Assembly: GCA_018881555.1 (NCBI GenBank)
Contig: JACAXG010000168.1
Coordinates: 434,001-498,000 of the forward strand
Direction of reading: 5' to 3'
DNA length: 64,000 bases
Source: Amblyornis subalaris
Taxonomy: Eukaryota > Chordata > Aves > Passeriformes > Ptilonorhynchidae
The notes under the pieces: generated by a model
Databases searched by the model: none
What the model saw: the letters and a program-made list of their open reading frames with translations, nothing else
What the model was told of the DNA's origin: nothing
Made by a program: the position numbers and the translations under genes
Shown: positions 34,001 through 46,000 of the stretch, in pieces
How positions within the stretch are numbered: position 1 is the stretch's first letter
Layout: each line of letters begins with the position of its first letter

Positions 34001-37000
34001 ATCAAGTACATTCGAAATAACAACTGTAGCTAATTCTTACTTTCCCAGCCAGGGTTTCTTCAAAGGTGGACATTCCATGCTGCTTGGAGATCTTTTCCTA
34101 CTGTCTGGTTCCAGGACAACTCTAGTGACATTGCTGCTGTTATTTGTAATGGGAATGGGAGGTTCAGTTTGGATGATAATGTTGGCAGCTGGAGGGAAGG
34201 AAAAAGGCCTGTGTTATTCCACCACACATGGAAAAGCTTTCACACAGCAAAACAGAACTGAGGTTAAAAACATAAACATAAGGAAGACTTTACCAAATCG
34301 GCCAGATTTGTTTCTGAAGTTATTCCCAGATCATTCCCTAGCCTAACCAAATATCCTGAGAGAAACACACACAGTTCAGCTGGGAGGGATGAGGTATTGA
34401 CCTTTAAGGTTAGTATTAGCTTGAAGAAACAGAGCTAAAACTTCATCTTTCAGATACTGAAAACTCAGATTCTGCAGGAAAAGGGGAGGAAGAAAAGAAA
34501 ACCAACCCCAAAATCCCAACAAAACAGAAAAGGAGGCAAAGAACCAAGAGTGGGTTCCCAGACTTTAGGTTAGAGCTCTGCAATGGGCAGGGGCTGAATT
34601 AACCACCAGCTTTCCCTGTGTGAACCCTTGACAGCGCAAAAGCAACCAAGAACCCATTCTTCCCACTGCCAGCCCTCCAGCCAGGTTTCAGCAACAAACT
34701 GTTAATTAAGCACAACTATTACATTCTCCAAGACATTAGATTTAAAGTTTGAAGCAACTTCTACCAACACAAAGTTTGCTAGAAATTTATTTGCAACCTT
34801 TCCAAGATTATGCCCTTGATGTTAGTCTCCTGTGTGTGCCAAATATTCAACTCCTAAAAAGAAGTCTGAGTTATATAGCAATTTCTATGGCTTTTATGTA
34901 AGCCAGAGCTCTGCTGGTTACACTGGTGAGAACAGAGACTGGGCATTTCTCGGCATGGCTTTAGTCTTACTTTGGAGGATGATTTGAGAGCAAACCTTTC
35001 ACACCTGTGACAAAAATCAGTAAAATCAGTGGTGTGAAACCCCACCACTGAGCACTCACTCCTGCGTTACCCTTGGGATGGGCTCTCAGAGAGAACCTGA
35101 GGGGCAGCAATAAAGCCCCAACCCTGCCTCTGTGATAGTCATTAAGATGCAAACAGCAACAGCAATTTCTGCAATAATATTTAACCATATTCTTTACGGG
35201 GTGAGTCATTGGAAGAAAATACTGAAAATTAAAAAAAAAGAAATCTTTCTTATCTACTTAATAAGAAACACTGAAGTATAAGAGTAAAAATAAAAATTTA
35301 CCATCTTTGCTTTTAAGAATCAGTGTGGGAAAATCAGGAAGGAGAAAGAAAGTTTTGCTACCACATCTAAACTTTCTTTAAAGACCTTTGAATTGTTCTT
35401 TTCCCTAAGAGATATTTTGTATATGTCACCACTAAGAGATAACACCCACGTCCATTCAGGTAGGAATTATTTAAGTGCAGACTGGATTCCCATGGGTTGG
35501 AAAATTGGAATGGTACCTGCAGTGTTCATTTCAGAGAGAACATCTGGCTGACAGAGTCAGACCATCAAGCACCAAAACATGCCATCATAGTTCCCTTCTT
35601 CATTACCATCACAACAGCCAAGGCAAGGAGCTTGGATCATCACCTCTGTGCCCTTGGCTAATCAAAAGCAGTCTGCAGACTGTGCTGCTAAAGCCATCTT
35701 TAGTCACCGTTTTTCTTTCTAGGAGCTCCCAGTACCTGGAAAGTGCCTTCACAGGCTAAAGAGGAATAAAATCCCAACCAACCAACAAAACCCTTGTAGC
35801 ATTCCCAAGCAACTGGTTGTTTTTAATCAAAAAGGCTGCTTTGACTTTAATATGGTCATATTAGCACTTTAAAAAAGGTAGAAATGTCCAAAAAATGTTC
35901 TGTAACACTAGATCAGTGAGAAAAACTAGTGCTTTCAGCCTGAAAAGGGGGAAAAGTGTTGACGGTCTTGGACAAAAATAGCAACAGCAATGACCAGAAA
36001 CCCTTCCTACCTCGAGGGTTTGTATCCATCTCCCCAGATGTTAGGCCAATTAGATTTGGACGCTGCATTTGTGCTCTTGTAAAGAACTGCCGATACTGAG
36101 ATCTACCAGCACTGGTAATACTAGGAGCTTCGGGGTTATAGCCATCTGGCTCATATGTATCTACAAAAAAAGGAGAGAAACGACAGAATTTTTCAATTGA
36201 GTTTAAGACTCGGGGTTAATTTTCCTTTAAGGAAATGCATGGATGTCCAAGAGTCAGAAGCAGTTCTGGATGAAGAGAAGAGAGGTGGTACAGCCAACCT
36301 GTGCAGCCATTTCAAACCCTCACCTGGACTTCAGGCCTAGCCTGTCTGGGCATGTTCTCTTTTGTTTTTTAATCTGGTACTGTTTGTCCAAAGCACACAG
36401 GTCACAATACTGAGTATTGCTGACCCACTGTCTGGAAAGGCCTGAGGTACCTGTGTGACAACCTGCACAACATCTGGCAGTGTTTCAAGGGGAGCAACAC
36501 AAGGTTTGGTTTGGGCATTTACACTGTAGGGTCTAAGATGCAAAGAGGTTTTCAGTCTTTGCAGCCCAACAGTCTAGTTCTCTTCAGAAAAGAATTTTGG
36601 GGGAAGAACATACTTAAATGATTTCAATCAAAGAAAGCTGAGAAATGAGGTAATGGAACCAATACTTACCTACTGAATTCTCTTTATGTAAGTGTGAGAT
36701 CAGCTGCCTAGCTCAGGTAAAGTACTAATGGTAATTTTCATTAGAAGAGGTCACCACAAGAATACAAGATGACAGAATTGACTTCTACTGTTCCTCCAGC
36801 CCAAGGTCCAAAATGAGGATGATACACTTTTTTAGCCATAAAAAGGAAAAACCGTACAAGAACTAGAATGAATGAAGTCTGTGAAGAGCCTCCACAGAAA
36901 CAGTACAACCTGGAACAGGATGAATGCCTGTACAAAGGAACCCGACAGACATGAACCCCTCTAAAATCTCAGCTCATTATTTCAGCAACAAAGACAACTC

Positions 37001-40000
37001 TTACAGTTTAAAACAGATGCCCCAGAATATCCACACTGGTAGCAGAGCCTGAAACTGTAAAACAAGAACTTTCTCTAACCTCAAAGGAGCTGAACCACAA
37101 GCTCCTCTTCCCTAATTTAGCATATGATTGACTGCAAGAGGGAAACCAGCAGCTGTTACCACAACAGTCCAAGAACAGGACACGAGAATCTCCACCGAGG
37201 TTTGGGAGAACAGAATTACTATGAAGCCCTGCAAGCTACAACAGGCAGAATCACCCACGAGAAGTTTTGGAGCTGAAAAGATCAGATGGTGGCATCTAAA
37301 CACCTGACAGCACTTCGGGATAACTGAACAGATTATCTAACGAGAAATTTGAGTGACTGAAGTTCTGAAAAGCATGGAAGTCACAAACAAAATGACACGG
37401 ATCATGAACTGAACTAGATCCCCTCTTTGAATAAAATTCAGAATATTTATGTTAAAAAAACCTAGATGAGAATATTATAAAACACCGACATTTAATTATC
37501 TTATTTTGGTCATATAGAACATGGAAATGCCATTAATCCTTTAATTATCAAAGAAATAAACTTTCCTGTATTTAAACTGAACAATCTAGGACTTTCCAGG
37601 TATTTTGCTATTTTCCCTCATAAAAATATACTTTTCAAAATCCTGAGCTCTGTTAAGGAAGAGGAACATGTCCAGTGAAAGCCATGCACTTTTAGAAAGC
37701 TAGAACTAGGGCGATTCTTGAAAAATAATAGAAAAAGTACTGATATATATGAAGACTGTACAGACTATTGCAATATACATCTGGGGGAAAAAAAAAAAGC
37801 TCTCATCTGTATTAGTCCAAACTGGAGAGGAGCCCAAGTCAAACGGCAATTACAGGTTTGCAGATTCATCTTTCCCCTACTAATGTCCTACTGAATGGCT
37901 TGAAGATGAAAGAAACATTTCTTATGCAACAATCTGATTGCTGTGAGCACATGAAACCCAAAGGAAGCTCCCCACAGTGCTCTTCCCTCAGACCATGACA
38001 GAGCACTGCTGCCATTACATACTGGAGTGGATGATGGGCTGACCCAGGGAGAGCCATCAGACTTCTTTTTAGATTGGTACATATTGGAGGAAGACAGATC
38101 NTAATTTCTAATCACAGATCAACAGAAAAATTTTAAAATTCTTATGTCAAACAGATTTAAACCAAAAGGCATTTGCTTACGTTCTGACACTGTATAGAGC
38201 AGGTTCTGGGGCAGAGGAGGAGGCAGCCTTGCTCCCACGGGTGCAAGAGTGGGCACTGCGCTTGTCCCCGGCTGGTCACGATTGTTTATCAAGCTGGACT
38301 GTGTTAAAGGTGGTCCTACAACAACACCACAGAACAGATCACACACTGACAGCTCGAAGACAAAACGTGCAAACAATTCAATGCTGTTTGTTCATGCCTT
38401 GCTTTCAGCAAGGTCAGGGTTGTAAATATGTTCAATCCCACTACAGTAACAGTAGACTGAGAAGCCTATTCAGGCAAGTTACTCTAATTCCAACGCCTTT
38501 TCTCTTCCTCAGGAAAGACAAAGCTTTAAGGGAAAAGAAAAAAGTGTCTTTTCTTCTCCAGAGGTTTGTTAGAGCTAGAGATGCCTTAACTACAGCAGCT
38601 TCTCCCTCAGCTCTGCCACAGAGAGCCAAGGCTTGCTCAGAGCAAGAGATCCCATCAGCAGCATTTAGACTGCAGTTCTGAAACAAGATCTGCAGGGCAA
38701 GAAGCATTCCCAGATAAGGAATTTCTCTAGCTGGTTGTGCTTTTATTCCTTATTCCAAAATTGCTGCTATCGGACACAACTATCACGGCATGTATTTTGT
38801 CCTTGGAATAGACAGCACTGAAACAGAGTAAGCATGTCNCTAATATGCTATTTCTTCACGGAATTTATAAGATGCAGTAAGATAACACAAAAGGCTCAAC
38901 ATCTCAGATCACTGCCAAGCTAAAACAGATCTTAGATGTGTCAATAATGTATTGCTTTCTAGTGGCAGACAATGTAGCACCAACACTGGAGCTTTATTAG
39001 AACCTTTAGGAGATTGAATCTCAACATTTTTTGCATTATAGAGGAAAGAAAATAAAAAGCTAGTAAGTGTCAGTGACCAATCCAATCACTACCAAGTGCC
39101 ACTGAGATGAGCAGCTGAAAGATCCCCAGCTCCACTCCCCTGCCCAATTTCATTCAGTCTGGAGTGCTAGGAACATCACAGTTTACAAGCAGAATATCCA
39201 GAATTCTTTTGGCACCATTTTGAATAGCACACGGCCAGCCAGGGAGCCGCAAGCGACTCACGCGGGACGGGCAGCACGACGGGCGGGGGGGGCTGCGGGT
39301 GCGGCTGCGGCACTGGCAGCCGCAGGCCGCGCACGGGCCCCGGCAGCGGCGGCAGCAGCATCCCCGGCGGTGGNGGCAGGCCTGGCGGCGGCGGCGGAAA
39401 CGGGATCATGCTCGGCAGGGAAACTTCGTCCACCACTAAAGGATCGTTGCCGTGATCAAACTGGCAGAGATCACCAAGGACACAATAGCCTCGCTCTGCA
39501 AAACAGGACATTTCATGTCTTGTTAGAANAAACCCCAGTAGTTCCCAGAGATTTGTAACATTTCAGATTTTCCTGGAATTTCTTATTAAAGAAAACATGC
39601 ATTCACTGATACTTTATTACATTGTAAGGTAAGGTTTCACAGAATAACTCAAATTAGAACAATCTTTCATAAAAGCATACAAACTTACATGCATTTATCA
39701 TAAAAGCTGTGGAAAAAATAGAAGTACTGCTTGATTTTATACACACACACACACTGCAATCTGCACCAGGACTGCCAGTGGTTGAGGTATCTGTCTAGCA
39801 CATAGAAAACTGTGAACAAACTCCATATGTTCTTATCTAGCAACTGTCACAGCATAAATAAACTGCTTCCAGTAAGACTAGTTACTTCTCCAGTACAATG
39901 CAGGCCATCTCTGCATCTGTTATATACGAGGTACACATCACATGCCACTTGCTGCTCACGTTTAGTGAACACCTAAAAAACAAGTCACAGAAACACTGAA

Positions 40001-43000
40001 ATAAGGCATGAAACTGAAAACTAAGGAACAGTTACCATCATAATCTTGACATCTTCTTTTAGGAGGAGGGTTTCTGCCAAATGAACTGGGATTGCTGTGA
40101 TTGTTGAAGTAATTTGACCAGCTTTCTGTGGTGTTTTCCAGGTGGTGCGCAGGTGCAACTACAGTTACAGCACTGGGAATAGCTTGTGCAGAGGAATACT
40201 GTTCAGAGGATTTACTGGGAGATGCGGACACCGGATTATATGAGCCTTCAACATCATTTTTTTCACTCTTGTATTTTGATCTCTCTCTCTCTCGGTGTTC
40301 TGTTTAAAAAAAAAAGTTGAGTAAAGTCTTCATGCTTTGCTCTGTACATCAGAGCCATGAGCAAGAGATAATACACATTTCCTGAAATAGTCAGTGTTCT
40401 GCACATTAAACTCATCTTGAAGGAGCTCAGTCTTACCAATGGAGTAGGAACTAAATATAATGCAAACAGGGGTATAACTTGAGAAATATCAAAGTTTTCT
40501 TTGCAAAATGCACATTCATTCCTCTACTTCTTACTTCATTCTGATTTACAGCTCTCTTTTAAAGGAGAAAGAAGGGCAAAAGCCTGAAACAACAAACCTA
40601 CCTCTGCCCTTAACTAATGCAGTCTCAAGGTGCGTGGAATGCTGTAATCTGTGCCACTTACTTTTCCGACAGACCTGAACTAGCCCTAAAAGAACAATCA
40701 TAGGGTAACCACCTGCAACTACAAAGAAGCCTTCTCTAAAAAATACACAGTAACAAAATGAAAAAGAGGGAAACACTGCTTTGCAAAAAGCTCAATACTT
40801 AGGGGGAAAAAAAGAAAAAAATCAGAACACACGGCACAGAAGTACAAGCTATCGATATCCATGGGTATACACTTGNGGATAAATTAAGAGCTTAGCAAAG
40901 AAGAAAACAAACCCCTTAATTGTTCTACTCTGAAGAACAGCATCTTAATAATTTCAAGAACACAAAGCTATCAAAATTTGCTTCAGCTACTCAAGGGCAT
41001 CTCCTGCTTGCTAGATCATACAGAACGTAGAAGTCACACCTGTCACTGCAATGAGATGTTCTCCTAAGCAGCAACCCGGGTACTCACCACTCCTGCTGCC
41101 ATCCCGNTCCTTGCTCCGGCCCCTGCTGCGGCTGCGACTCCGACTTAAGCCTCTGCTTTTGCTCCGGCTTTTACTCCTGCCCCGGCGCCAGCCAGACTTC
41201 TCCCTGTACAAGTCACTCCTATCATAGTACCTGTCATAGTCCCTCCATTTCCCATCATCCCGCTTTTTCTCTCTGGTTCTAGAAAACACAGATGTAGACC
41301 ATGTTGGTGAAAAGAGAAACAAAACTAAAAAACAAGCTTGCAACAAGGTAAAATACTGTTCCACCCTTCCCTTCCATTTGAGCAGTGAAACATTCCAGTC
41401 AGAATTTCCCAAATTACAGAGAGAAGTACAGAATCTTAAAGCTGAATCACTGGTCTGTAGAAAGCAGCAACAGCAGGACTAGGAACTGGCAGTGTGAGAC
41501 AGTTACGACGCTCGAACCAGCACAAGCTTTAAAAGTGATGCTGACACTGTCCCCAGGCCCTGCAGCTCCCCAACAATGTTCTTCATTTATATAACAAGGG
41601 AAACAATGGAAGTGATGAGATTCCTAGGAGTTATCATTTGAAGAAAACTACCATTTTTTGGGAAGAGATCAACTTTTTGTGAAGACTTCTCATGCACACG
41701 ATCAGCATACACACAATACATCACAAAAAAAGGAGAAAATCCCTATTTTTCATAAAAATCACTACATACAAGGGAAAAGAACACAGTTAAAGATTGACAG
41801 CAAATACAGAAGAAGATCTTAATATTGTGGCTTAAAGCTAACCTTTGCTCACTGGAATCCGCACGGCTCCTCTGGGGACTGGAATACTTCTTCTTCCTGC
41901 TCTCCCGCTCTTCTTCAACTGACTCTTGAAAATTCTGTTTAACACACAACTACCAAACAAGGATGAGAATCACCTTTTTTTAATGAAGAAAATGACACCA
42001 AAATGTAGATCAATTTACAGACAGCATCTCATATAAAACAATATTCANGTATTACTTGCCCAGAATACTGAAGCACTACAAGTAATCAAGCACTAGAGTC
42101 TGTTGAGGGTTTTTTGTCTCAAAACTTCCTTTTTTTTCTGTAGAGGAGATGCCCCCAAATAAAACCACTTTGATGTTTTGTTTCTAAGCAGGATTCATGA
42201 AAGACAAGATCTCTCTCCACTCTACTGCCTTATTTAGCATAAGCAATTCTACAAGTGAGGTATCTCCTGAACCTTGGAACACAACTCTGGAGTCACCTCT
42301 CCAGGTAGGGAAGTCACTAGCTGACATTTTAAATAACTGCTTTAAGGCAAAAATCTGCTCTCAAGGTGGAACTGGTCCCATTTCTTGCTGGCCTCCACCA
42401 CAGCAGGTTCAGAAGTCTGTCAGCTGTACCACTACTGCAAGCCACTGACCCATTCTGCACTTCTCCTGCCATTCCACACTGCTTACAAGTTACTGTAAAT
42501 TTTGGTGGCAAAAGTTTACATGCAATAATCTTTAAAAGACTTTTTTCTTCCAATTGAAACAAAAAGGAAGGCTTCTTGCATCCTTGTATAACAGTATTAC
42601 CTGGGGAGAACTGGTAGAAATACTCAAGACTTGGCTGGACAGGGCTCTGGACAGCTTCACCTGCAGCCCTGCTCCAGCACAAGGTGTATCACACAGTACC
42701 CGGGGTCCCCTCCAGCCCTGACTTCACTGTGATTCTACATGTGGTTTATTTTGTGGCCTCTATGTGTAGGAATCACACCATACACTGAGCTTTACGANGG
42801 ATCACGAAGGCCTTGCAGATGTCGAAATAACTAATTAATGTCCTGATTCTGTAAGGTTGTCCCATAAAGCTGTCCTAGATATCTTCTTTTGCTTATTGCC
42901 ACTCCCCTCCAGCCCCCCAAACCTTCTCCTGTGCCCCCCTCAGAGCACTGGTTAAGTCAACTGAAGGTAGTTCTAAAGGACTTTCTATAAACCATGACAG

Positions 43001-46000
43001 TACTTTGAGAACAGATGGGAAAGCTCTTACAGTGGAAGTCTTATATAGTGGCAAATTATAAACTTCCACAAGCAAAGCTATTTCCATAAACTGTCATAAC
43101 TCTGCATCACATCCTCAGATAAAAAAGGACATCAAAAAAGAGAGAAAAAAAGTAAAAAGCAACTTTAATTTAAATCAACCGATGAATCACGTTCTGGTAA
43201 GTACCTGCGTTTGTTTGGGTTGACCAGATTTCTGCAATTATTTGTCACCTTCTCTCAAAAACTTGATTGCTTTCAATTCTGCCAACAGAACTTACAATCA
43301 AGGCAAAAGAGAGAAAGTTGGCAAACAAACTCTACCTGACTTTCCTAAGTAATTATTTAAATACAGAGGCCAATATATTTCACTGATTTTAAGCATCACA
43401 GAAAACATTTTAAGTAATTTTCAGTCCTCACAGAATATACAATATTGGAAATGTTTTGGAATGTTTTTGCTGCTTCTCCCTCTCAAATCCTTCCAAGTAA
43501 TTATCAGCTGGTATTGCCAGAACTGTGAATAGGATTTCTGAGTGCTTGATCAAAGGTAGGCTCTGCAAAAGGATTTAAAATGTCATCTGAATTGTCACCT
43601 TCCATTGTTCTTCGGACACACAGAGATCATAGAGATCATTAGTCACAATAGAATGCATTTTTCTTTCACATTTTTCCTCACAAATGTAGGAGAGCTAATT
43701 TGAAAATAAAAGGCAGGCAGAGTAAATAATGTTACCTCCTCCTTGACTTCTTCTTTCTCTTGCCCTGCAGGCTTTGCCTCTGCCTTTGCGGGCTCAGCAG
43801 AAGGAAGGTAACTCTTGGTGTACAAGCTTTCAAAAAGTTTATCTACAAACCCTGAAGTTTCTGAGGATACGGAACACAAGAAAATACTGTTATATATTCA
43901 TTTAAGTGCACGGTTACATTTACCAGAGAAGACTCCTAAAACAGTCGGCCAGGTGGGCTGCTCACAGCAGCAGCACCTTAGAGTAATGAGCTCCATCCTC
44001 CACTGAAGGAGATGGAACTACATTTGTGGCACTTGCAGCTGTTTATTTTGAGAAAGAAATTCAACAGGTATATCAAGGCCAGCAGCAGAGACTTCTGTTC
44101 TAAGGGGCAAGCTTGACTGGAGCCTGTGATCAAGGAACAAGTCCACAGTATGCACAAGTTTCATCAGCTACACTCAGCAGCCTCTTTAGGGCAATTTTTA
44201 TGAGAGTAAATAATTCTCAGCAGCCCCATCAGCAGTTCAATATCACAAGAAATGAACAATAACATCCCCAGTGAGTGTCAGATTTTCAGGTGTTTAAATT
44301 CTTGAGTATGAAGCAAATTGCCACATGCAAAACTCCCCAGGAGCCTGAATGATTAACATGGACCAGGTTTTCAAAAGTTACCAGACACCTGTCAGAGAAG
44401 CTTCTGGCANCATGACTGACACTTTAAATTAAATTGCTTTTATTTCAGAGCATTTCCTCCCACCCACTGTGAAAAGTCCAAGTTACACAACTTCACCTTA
44501 TGATTTTATTTTTTTAATCACAAGGTCTTTATTCCTTCAAACTCTGTAAGAAATATTTATGGATACCAAGAAACATTCTGAGGGCAGTAATGGTGCATCA
44601 CCCTCCCTCTTCCCCCAAAGAGATGAAGACCCCAGACAGCCGCGGCTGTGCAGAGCACACACCTTTCTGCAGAAAGACATCCAGCTGGTCAGCACAGAAA
44701 GCTTTCAGCTCCTTCTCGGGCTTGTCTTTCTTGACTAATGCCACGACATAGTTGGCCAAGGCTGAGGGGTCTGCATCACATCTAGTGAGAGAGAGAATGC
44801 ATTTGGCTGCTGCAGGACACTGATCCCAGGGGGACAGTCACCGGAGAGCCCCCGAGAGCTCCTGCAACACCCTGGGATGCTGTGCTCACACCCAGCACCA
44901 GCACAGGTGGTACTGGGGCCACAGAGACAGCAAACGGCTTTTTGCAACCACAGGCCAATATTTTAATTGCCTTGTGACCCTCCAACTGCACCTGACAAAG
45001 GTCCCACTTCTCTGCTCTTCCTGAGCTTTAGTGAGGGAAAACAATCTTTCTTTTGCCCAGACAGNCCCACTCGCGAGCAGCTGAACAGCCACCACTGCTG
45101 CTGAACCTCCTCTCAGCACAGCAACCACACCTCGAATGGCTCTACAGGCACAGCAGAGCGCGGGCCAGGGAAGGCACTGCACAAGGACCGTGAAGGATTA
45201 AACTGCATTTAAAAATTAAAACNTTGTTATAAGGTAGTTCAGAAAATGTCACAACGATCCATTTTCAATACACACAGAGACACGTTCTGCATAGCTTCAG
45301 TGACTGCTGGGGTTTCCTCCTCAAGGATACTTCCATGCCATATTTTACAGTAACCTTTCAACACTGATAAAACACCCAGAGGGGAGCAGTCACTGACCCA
45401 GGTTCTCTCTCCACACTCCCTCACCCTTGTCTGGCTCCACAAAGACCAAAGATACCAACTTTGTGCAGTGATACTCCATCACTAATCTTTAAATTGGATA
45501 TTGCTTTAGATTCCATTATTCAGCTACCAGAAACACTCCAGGTATGAAATANAGTAACAGTATGACATGATTAAGCAACAGCTCCTCGTTTGGCCTCTCA
45601 GAAGATGAAGATGCCAGCTAGCAGGCAGGGGCAGAAACTCNATACTCAGGTATCAGATTTATTTTTTTTTAATTAATATTTAGAGAAGGAATTGCGTATT
45701 TTCTGAGAACAGTAATGATGGAAATAGAAGGAAATATTATTAAGCCTGTAGACCTCAAAATAATTTAAAGTGAGAAAAAGATCCAGAAAACAAGCAAAAG
45801 GTAAAAAGTCAAGCAGAGGGCAACTGGTGACGGAAATAAAAATCCTCACTGAGCAGCAATCAAGCAGCTCTACTCCCATATAGCCTGCAACAACATCCAA
45901 CCTCTGCTGAAAGCCAAGGTAAATGGAGCAATTAAGAACAAAGAAACCACAAATTGACAGATTTTACAGTTCTTACACACACAGAAAAATAACCTGTATG

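Larger units (their letters stand above)
28005..44662 (-). other. RBM27: RBM27 introns 2-20
   Basis: Introns between the exons listed for RBM27. The longer ones (41935-43735, 36161-38180, 34189-36010) contain no recognisable gene. The only interspersed repeat seen is a CR1 tail at 42600-42738. A CA run lies at 39741-39754. I searched the intron between exons 8 and 9 (36161-38180) by eye for the mammalian cassette exon without success. Confidence 0.7.

Noticed and set aside
38023..38107. A possible RBM27 cassette exon on minus ([20 protein letters not shown]) with AG at 38108-38109 and GTATGT donor at 38022
   Set aside because: The bounded length is 85 nt, not a multiple of three, so inclusion between two phase-1 borders would shift the frame. 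The peptide does not resemble the mammalian cassette.
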